Assembly (NCBI GenBank): GCA_946803715.1
Contig: CAMPET010000034.1
Coordinates: 241,171-254,808 of the forward strand
Origin: Beroe ovata
Taxonomy: Eukaryota > Ctenophora > Nuda > Beroida > Beroidae
DNA: 13,638 nucleotides
Reading direction: 5' to 3'
The notes under the pieces: model-generated
Seen by the model: only the letters and a program-made list of their open reading frames with translations
Told to the model about the DNA's origin: nothing
Databases searched by the model: none
Part shown: positions 7,846-13,638 of the stretch, one piece after another
Position numbering within the stretch: position 1 is the stretch's first letter
Layout: the number at the start of each line of letters is the position of its first letter
Position numbers and translations under genes: made by a program

Positions 7846-10018
7846 CCTTAAGTAATTTGATTTCAGGAGAATCGACACTCGACAGTAAATAATTGTAAAT
7901 TCTGACGATAGCCTGAGATAACTATCTGAATCAAGGTTAATTTATTATGGCTGCTACTTTCAGCAGCTTGTGCGCTCTCAGTCTCAGTCTCATATTTATT
8001 ATTATGCCCCTAGTCCTATGGTGTGGAAATCATTTTCAATTTGATTAGCAGTAGCTCTTACTGCTTTATCAAGCCTAATCGCAATTCCGAAATTGTTCGC
8101 CAATTTAGTTTTGTTTCTATATGAACATTATTTATGTTTTTGTGTTGTGAACTTGAATTGTAATCATGTTCTTGCACTATATCAGTATGACATCAAAACC
8201 TTGTCAGATTTTATCTGACCTAATCCTATGTTTCTCGCGCGCCGGGCCTTCATCGTCATGATCGTCGTTGCCGGATGTTATCTGTCCATGCCACTGTTTC
8301 TTGCGCGCGGCGCGCGCACTTGTCTGGCGATGCTATAGATCCCGCTGATGCAAGTCTGTGATCTGAGAATTTAAGTTTGCGCCGCGCGCGCGCAAATCGA
8401 AATTCTCGACAGGGTCTATCATCGATCAATAAAATCATGCTTGCATAAGTCTATCAGACGAGTTGCCGGATGCTATTTGTTCACTCTTTCTCACGCGCGG
8501 TGGAAAAAATCTGAATTTTTTGGACCACGCGCGGCGCAGTCCTATCAAATATGTATGATGTAAAAGTTCGAACGCGTTGCGCAAGCGTTCTTCATGCGCG
8601 CACGATTGAAATACAGGCTTCATGTACACGAAGCGACGTCCCCCTGCTAAGTCAGAAGCACGCCTAAATTCCTGACGTGCTTAGAAGGTAAGTCCCATGA
8701 ATATCAGTAAGTCGGTCTCAGGGAAACGATTGGATTGTAATAAACAATTGATTAAATCTGATTATATTAAATAACCCTTGAAACACCAATGATTATTTGG
8801 TTTCAGTATAATATCCTTCGTGCGCTGTGTGATCAGCAAGTTTGCATGGTACAATCAAGGTTCCTAACGTTAAAAATATTCAATATGTTGATAATAGTAC
8901 AGTGTCGCAGTCAACAAGTAGTTACAAAGTACGTCTTTTCAAATCAATTTCATCAATAATCAAGAAAAATGAATTTTTCTGATGATTGTTAAAGTTGATA
9001 TTATTGGTTGCTTCCTAGAGTTCATGAATAGGAATAAAATCTTAGTCTTTGAAAGAAGTTTTCACATAATTATCGACGAAGAAACGCTGGAAATGGTAGC
9101 AAGAGAGATAGTGTACTTTAATCATCACGAAGATTTCGGAAATCGCTCAAACTGGAAAATTTAGGAGTTGGAAAATGATAGACTCCAAGGGATTGGAATA
9201 TGAACGAGTAAACGATTCCCAAGTTGGCAAGTTACCAATATCATAATATCAACGCTGATATCTTGATCTATAAAAGACATTCAATCTACAACCCAATCTT
9301 CATTTCTTGAAGTTGATATGTTTTTACAAATACATTGAAAGAAGAGTCACCCAACTATCTATTTTTCGATTAACTCATGAGACTTTTAGCAAGTTGTTTC
9401 ATTCTCAATCACAAAGAAAGGGACTATGTTAGTTAAACTACAAATTGAAATATGGTGATAATAGGCGCAGGAAATGTTCATTTCAGCACAAAAAGCGTTA
9501 AAACGAGCGACACATCTGGACACAGTGGAAAATAAATGGAAAGTACCGATTTTTAGTTCAATATAGGGGAAGGGAGTAATAATTGCTTTACAAAAATAAC
9601 ATATAGTATTAAAAATCATTGCCATATTCTGAAACGTCGCGGCCAATAATCCCAAATCATTCGCCATGGATTTACAAATTGCAACTGCCAAAAGTGCATT
9701 AAACTATGTATCGAGCTAGTCTTAATAGGTAAATCGCTTGTCACTTATAGATGTTAAAATTCGTAATTTGTAGCATATTTAATAGATGTTATATAGTTAA
9801 AAATAATATTTCAAACTTCCGTCAAAAAGCTAAAAAAGAGGGCGTGCCGCGCAGCACTTTGCTTCCATGGTAACGGATACTCATTTTCCACCTCAATTGA
9901 GCTGGGTTTCAAACACTCAATTCACCAGGCTTGAACTTTTCAAAAATACTATTTCAAGACATCATACCATATATTCAAACCGAACGAGGGTTATACTATC
10001 TGATTAATATGTAATAAT
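7846..10018. other. Intergenic region between the two convergent genes, no clear gene
   Basis: Apart from the GCGC-rich repeats at 8225-8600, this is AT-rich sequence with short open frames. The longest is a minus-strand 101-codon frame (9386-9691) with many cysteines but no recognised domain, repeat or splice context. A 60-codon plus-strand frame (8982-9164) is equally anonymous. No RNA gene was recognised. Confidence 0.55.
8225..8600. repeat. GCGC-rich foldback repeats with an internal duplication
   Basis: GTTGCCGGATG begins two related segments 195 bases apart (8267 and 8462), each followed by similar text and a GCGC block. Each contains a foldback. Around 8367-8404, GAATTT...TTTGCGC pairs with GCGCAAA...AAATTC. 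Around 8494-8533, CGCGCGGTGGAAAAAAT pairs with AATTTTTTGGACCACGCGCG. Strong CpG richness stands out from the AT-rich flanks. This could be a non-autonomous foldback (MITE-like) element. No transposase or clear target-site duplication was seen. Confidence 0.6.
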
Positions 10019-10249
10019 ATGGTTGTGTATGTTTGTATAACATGCGCTTTAGTTTCTCTGATCCTATTTTTGGAGACAGTCCATAAATGGTCATTTATCC
10101 GTCCTAAACATTCCTTCAGCCACGACATCGATCACGTGAAATATATGAAAATATCCCATTTTATCCTCGAAAAGCCCGTCCTAAATTCAGCATTACAGGG
10201 AACAAAACTAGCGATGTTTGAGGATGACGTCATGGCGCCACCGATCTGA
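10019..10249 (+). CDS. Possible small secreted or membrane-anchored protein, unrecognised
   Basis: A 76-codon frame starts MVVYVCITCALVSLILFLE, a hydrophobic stretch shaped like a signal peptide or anchor. It continues as a polar, Lys/His-rich segment and ends MAPPI. An AATAAA lies at 10284-10289, about 35 bases after the stop, a normal spacing for a 3' end. I do not recognise the protein. The length is within chance range for this DNA, and an upstream exon cannot be excluded. If real, it converges on the innexin gene with about 125 bases between the two stops. Confidence 0.2.
   Translation: MVVYVCITCALVSLILFLETVHKWSFIRPKHSFSHDIDHVKYMKISHFILEKPVLNSALQGTKLAMFEDDVMAPPI
10225..10232. promoter_or_regulatory. 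CRE-type palindrome TGACGTCA
   Basis: A full TGACGTCA within GGATGACGTCATGG. It shares GGATGACGTCA with the copy in TMEM165 exon 1 (3497-3507) and lies about 75 bases from the CACGTGAC cluster. Overlap with the weak ORF above is possible. Function is inferred only. Confidence 0.3.
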
Positions 10250-10283
10250 TATATTTGTGTCTCTGGAGCTGTGATGATCCGAG

Positions 10284-10289
10284 AATAAA
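10284..10289 (+). terminator. AATAAA poly(A) signal candidate
   Basis: Canonical hexamer on the plus strand between the small ORF ending at 10249 and the convergent innexin stop codon at 10374. It could end a transcript of the small ORF or an unseen plus-strand transcript. Confidence 0.3.
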
Positions 10290-10307
10290 ACTGTCACACG
10301 CGTTTTG

Positions 10308-10340
10308 CACGTGACCAGTCACGTGACTTCAACACGTGAC
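10308..10340. promoter_or_regulatory. Three CACGTGAC E-boxes at 12-13 bp spacing
   Basis: CACGTGAC occurs at 10308-10315, 10320-10327 and 10333-10340. The middle copy sits in the 10-base palindrome GTCACGTGAC (10318-10327), the site type bound by USF/TFE/MITF-class bHLH-zip factors. Another CACGTGA begins at 10134. The cluster lies in the innexin 3' region, 34 bases past its stop codon, so if regulatory it may serve an unidentified promoter or an enhancer. Confidence 0.4.
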
Positions 10341-10373
10341 TTCTGAGTCGTGCTATTATCAAGGACTGCGGTG

Positions 10374-13156
10374 TTAGACGCTTCCCTTACCATTGCCCTT
10401 CAAACGTTCAGCTATCAATTTAGATGCCAGATTGGCCATAATTCCCTCGAAAAGCCGTGGCGAGACGTTAGTAGCCACGACTTGTAACAGCACTCGGCCA
10501 CTGGTCCCCACGTTGAAGAACATGTGCTTATAGTCTGTGAGAGAGAGGAGATTAGATTGGATGATACGAGGAATGGGGGACTGGGGGAATGGAGGACTGG
10601 GGGAATGGGGGATTGGGCACATGGGAATTGGGTATGGAGGAATTGGATAGAGGAGGTGCAACAAGCGGAGTTGGGATTATGGATTGTGGGTGCGAACAGG
10701 GGATTCGGAGACATACACACATAACGGTACACAGCTGTCAGTACACAACGGATGTACTTACGTAGTTCATCTTTAAGGAAGGCTGTGGCCAGGAGTCTCT
10801 TGTAGGACCCCAACACGAAAGCGAGCTTAGTCAGTGCAAAGAGAACGGACAGACAGTTACAAGCGATGCAGAAAATGATGGCGAACCTGGGTGAGGGATC
10901 ATAGAGATGGTTTTTGTTAATTTAAATATCTCATGTTCGGAGTCTGTAATCTGTGCTACATATTGCAGTACAATGATCATCCCAGTATAATTTGTACACG
11001 TACCATAGGATGAGGAAGAGGTACTGGTTGATGACGTTGGGGGCCAGGACACACATGCCCTGCTCCTCCTCAATACCTGATGGACCCCAACGTTTGATCT
11101 CGCAGGCGACCATCTTCGGGAAGAGCTTATCTTTGACCAGCGTTGTCTCGTTATCAGTGGTCGGGAGTGTATGTGCCCATTCGCTGCCATACGACACAAA
11201 ACTGCCCATCTCGAACATGGAATCGGTCAGGTAGAGAGAGAGGATACTGAGAGAGGGATCAGGTGGTTAAGGATGAGGTGTAGCGGTGAACATTGAGAGA
11301 GGGGGAGAAGGGGAAGTTAGGGGTTAACGTTTTGAAGTGGAATTGCGGTGGGCCAAGTTTTAAATCTTGAGAGTTTGAAATCTTTAGAGAGGAAAAGAAG
11401 GAGCCGAGGGGGGGGTAGTTTGCTCCAAGCATTTAGATTTCCAGACATTCATGAATTCATGAATTGTTCACGGAGTTACATGCATGAATAATGAATATAT
11501 GTTTTGACCACGGAATATTCAATAGCATAGTTCAGGGAATATTATTCCTAACGTTTCAGCGGGGGTTGTGATTGCGTGAGAAGTGGGACAGCGGACCAAT
11601 CGAATTCCAGGGATTTTGTATGATTAAACTTATTAACCGGTGGTCTTTGAACATAATGATATTAGTGTAACACAGGCTGCGCAGAGGTCTGCTCGGATAA
11701 CGAGTTTAAGGCTATCACTGAATTTTGGTGTCATGACCAAATGAAAATTCCAGGTCTGACGTCATGAACAGGTTTAATCAATCATCGGTGAAGTACAGAT
11801 GTGACGATAACCAATCATTTGAGTTTAATAATTGAGATCATGACCAATGAACGGATAGGGAAGAGACTCAAAAAAGTATGGGATTGACCGGGACTTGAAC
11901 CCGGATCCGCAGGAATCATTAATTCCAATTTCCAATAACAAATCATAATTACCTGGTAATGAGGTAATTACCTGATTATGAGGTAGAGCACTTTGACCAG
12001 CATCACGATGAAGAAAAGTCGGTGTTTTTCCGTCAATACGGCAAAAATGGTATTCTCGTTCATAAAGACGTTGAGTTTGTAGAACAGCCACATGCTTGCT
12101 TTCTCCGCCATGGCCAGTTGCTCACCTGAAGTATATAAATATGTGATTAATCAAATAATATACCTAATGTGATATTAATCAAGTATTTTCCAATTCCACT
12201 CGATTTGCGATGGCATGTCTTCAAACTTGCATAAATAGATCACAAGGAAATTTTGTCATCGTTAAATCATACTTCATCACGTGAAAGACAGTTTCGATCT
12301 CAAAAAGGTTTGCTTGTTTTCAGGCTGATAAAGAAACGTGTAACGAACTTTTCCCTTCAGAAATATTTCATCATTTTCTTATCGCTGACTTCACGAAATT
12401 ATGAAATCCCAAAAGATGCAGGTCCTCTTGAGAGGTTTGCGGTTACATCACGGATTTTAATATTCCAACCTTTTAAAATCACATGACCCCATTATTATGG
12501 CAAATTACTATGCGAACATAATATTCAAATCTGAATCCACCCATGAACTAAATTTCGAAGATAACCTGAACTCATATTACCATTCGCTACGAGTGTAATT
12601 TGACGAATTCTGCGATAAAATTTAATATTTCTCCTCCTGACGTTATCTCTCAAAATGACATTTTTGTCATGGGACGCAAACGCACATGATTTGTAGTTTT
12701 ACAGAAAAAATTTGCAAAGATTTCGTGAAATTTGACACGAAATGAGACGGGAGGCAATCAGCAATCACATGATGTTCTACAGGTGGCAGCTCTGACAGGA
12801 ATTTCGAAAAATCATTGACAGATTGCGACACACATGGTGCAGAGCGAGGATATATCATATCGAAAAATTTATTGAGGTTTCTCTCCGAGAAGAAAACGTT
12901 TTCAAAAAATGGTAGTGCTGTTCTCAAAAAAAGTTGCAAATTAGTTGGGTCCACATATTATCATTGAAAAAGGGAAGAAGGACACAAAAAGGTTAATAAT
13001 GACGAACCTTCATCTCCGATAGGGTTGTGAAGCATCTGGATCACTGGTTTGAGGTCTCCCACTCCGAAATGCTTGTAGATGAGGTATGGGAAGAAGTATG
13101 CAGCAGCCGCCAGCCAGAAGTAGAATGGGATCCACTGGTACCACAGGTGGTATACC
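10374..13156 (-). CDS. Innexin gap-junction protein, last five coding exons (5' end missing)
   Basis: Innexins form gap junctions and hemichannels from four-helix subunits. Exons in coding order: 13156-13008, 12125-11972, 11246-11004, 10886-10762, 10534-10374. All introns are GT...AG with matching phases, giving 276 complete residues plus stop. The first exon opens VYHLWYQWIPF, the family YYQWVPF signature at helix 2. A cytoplasmic loop follows, then helix 3 (RLFFIVMLVKVLYLIIS). The second extracellular loop has the sequon NETT, FPKMVACEIKRWGPSG and GMCVLAPNVINQ, with its two expected cysteines. Helix 4 is near YLFLILWFAIIFCIACN, and the short C-tail ends KGNGKGSV. The N-terminal region, helix 1 and first loop, roughly 100 residues in relatives, are not seen and probably lie past 13638. 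The loop wording suggests a ctenophore-like innexin. That assignment is an impression. Confidence 0.92.
10565..10650 (+). repeat. G-rich minisatellite in the last innexin intron
   Basis: Repeats such as GGAATGGGGGACTGGG, with variants GGAATGGAGGACTGGG and GGAATGGGGGATTGGG, then decay into GGGAATTGGGTATGGAGG. The G-runs lie on the plus strand, so the innexin pre-mRNA is C-rich here, between its last two exons. The open frames through it on both strands are low-complexity and not real. Confidence 0.75.
11247..11971 (-). other. Innexin intron (second in window) with palindrome and run of eight G
   Basis: This intron holds an 18-base perfect palindrome ATTCATGAATTCATGAAT at 11447-11464, a run of eight G near 11408-11415, a TGACGTCA site at 11757-11764, and the tRNA-like piece at 11870-11904. 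The 5' splice site is echoed. CAG|GTAATTAC at 11972/11971 is followed 19 bases on by another CAG|GTAATTA. Use of the second would bring in an immediate TAA stop. Confidence 0.55.
11870..11904 (-). repeat. tRNA-like 3' half (T-arm, B box) with T6 terminator, probably a tRNA-derived relic
   Basis: On the minus strand, CCGGGTTCAAGTCCCGG (11904-11888) is a perfect five-pair T-arm with a GGTTCAAGTCC B box. It is followed by TCAATCCC, as an acceptor 3' strand would be, and after four further bases by TTTTTT at 11875-11870, a Pol III stop. Upstream, GGAATTAATGATTCC could be a degenerate anticodon arm. I cannot find the matching acceptor 5' strand (GGATTGA) or a good A box. It is therefore a tRNA pseudogene fragment or a tRNA-derived SINE head, inside an innexin intron in the same orientation. 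Confidence 0.5.
12126..13007 (-). other. Innexin intron (first in window)
   Basis: The donor is GTTCGTC after GATGAAG and the acceptor is ATACTTCAG before GTGAGC. It is AT-rich. A 95-codon minus-strand frame (12667-12954) and a 77-codon plus-strand frame (12253-12486) fall inside it. Neither shows a recognised domain or lies in the innexin reading path. I treat both as chance. Confidence 0.7.
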
Positions 13157-13617
13157 CTGGGAGGGAGAGTGGTTTTTATTTCTTCTGTGACAGCGGGGGA
13201 TTCCTAGCAGAGCAGACCTTTTCTAAGACGGGCATGTTCCTAGTATATAATAGCCCAAATGATTTCTGCACCATTTCATGATTCATGGTCTATCAGAGGT
13301 TATATTGATCTTAGTATTGACACCCCATAATAGGGCTGATAACTGAAAAACCCCTTCTCTCTTTCCATTAGAAGTTATCGATATTATCCCGAAATAAACA
13401 TGACCTTATAATATACCGTCCAGAGTCTAGACAGATAAGTATTATACACGGACCATATATCTCGATATTCACACCACTACTACTAATACAATGACGTGTA
13501 ATTGCACTACTCAGCTCTCTTTATAGGAAGTGTAGCATGTGGGAGAAGAAGCCCGAAAAGTTGTCGGTATCTCTATCATGTAGGCCGCGGGAAAGTATGG
13601 GCGGCTGGCGGGGAATA
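13157..13617. other. Upstream innexin intron or flank, no exon identified
   Basis: Read on the minus strand this precedes the acceptor CCCTCCCAG at 13157. I looked for an innexin N-terminus or first extracellular loop and found none. A stretch near 13527-13617 is richer in G and C, as the exons here are. In no minus-strand frame does it give an innexin-like sequence with a good donor, and on the plus strand it gives only short frames. It remains unexplained. Confidence 0.5.
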
Positions 13618-13638
13618 GTGTGTGTGTGTGTGTGTGTG
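13618..13638. repeat. (GT)n microsatellite at the right edge
   Basis: GT dinucleotides run uninterrupted to the last base, the complement class of the CA tract at the left edge. The array is truncated by the window end. Confidence 0.97.

Noticed and set aside
9386-9691. 101-codon cysteine-rich minus-strand frame
   Set aside because: No recognised domain, no cysteine pattern I can match to a family, and no poly(A) signal or splice context. The length is possible by chance in AT-rich DNA.
10831-11234. Several open frames on both strands overlapping innexin exons
   Set aside because: Only the minus-strand frame encoding the FPKMVACEIKRWGPSG loop matches the family. The others are shadows in other frames or run on into introns.
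12667-12954. 95-codon minus-strand frame inside an innexin intron
   Set aside because: No recognised domain. It is bounded by intron sequence and is not needed for the innexin reading frame, which joins cleanly without it.
13527-13617. GC-richer stretch considered as an upstream innexin exon
   Set aside because: All three minus-strand frames meet a stop before any usable donor, and none resembles the innexin N-terminus or first extracellular loop.

Overview
The window looks like invertebrate animal nuclear DNA. It is AT-rich by eye, and its two recognisable genes are cut into short coding exons by GT...AG introns. It also carries many simple repeats. Neither gene is bacterial or viral. The clearest lineage clue is the minus-strand gene, an innexin (invertebrate gap-junction family). 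Its second extracellular loop reads FPKMVACEIKRWGPSG, then GMCVLAPNVINQ, which is unlike the usual arthropod, nematode or mollusc innexins. From memory of the family it looks most like the divergent innexins of comb jellies (Ctenophora). That placement is an impression, not a search result.

Layout. 1-3494: gene-poor DNA with a (CA)n tract at the very edge, G-rich TTAGGG-like repeats (224-435), a GC-rich inverted repeat (about 1541-1603), a 12-bp minisatellite built on the palindrome TGTACA (2134-2530), and further scattered TGTACA copies up to the first gene. 3495-7696 (+): a nine-exon TMEM165/GDT1 homologue, a predicted six-helix Golgi/endolysosomal membrane protein of the Mn2+/Ca2+ transport family. 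Its exons join into an open frame of 810 nt, 269 codons plus stop. About 1.1-1.2 kb of this gene, carrying exon 2 and part of exon 3, occurs twice in tandem with a single N exactly at the junction. This is either a local duplication or two alleles wrongly joined during assembly. 7697-10373: intergenic DNA with GCGC-rich foldback repeats, a weak small ORF followed by a poly(A) signal, and a run of CACGTGAC boxes. 10374-13156 (-): the last five coding exons of the innexin (276 complete codons plus stop). The N-terminal part of that gene was not found and probably lies beyond the right edge. One innexin intron holds a tRNA-like 3' half with a Pol III type terminator, and another holds a G-rich minisatellite. 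13157-13638: no convincing gene, ending in a (GT)n tract.

The two genes face each other tail to tail and have no evident shared function. One encodes an ion/proton transporter of the secretory pathway and the other a gap-junction or hemichannel subunit. The window begins in (CA)n and ends in (GT)n, as expected for a contig whose assembly stopped at microsatellites. I found no bacterial-style operon, CRISPR array, complete transposon or viral gene. The most unusual structures are the exon 2-3 duplication at the N, an in-frame stop-free intron 8, and the TGTACA-rich region upstream of the TMEM165 gene.
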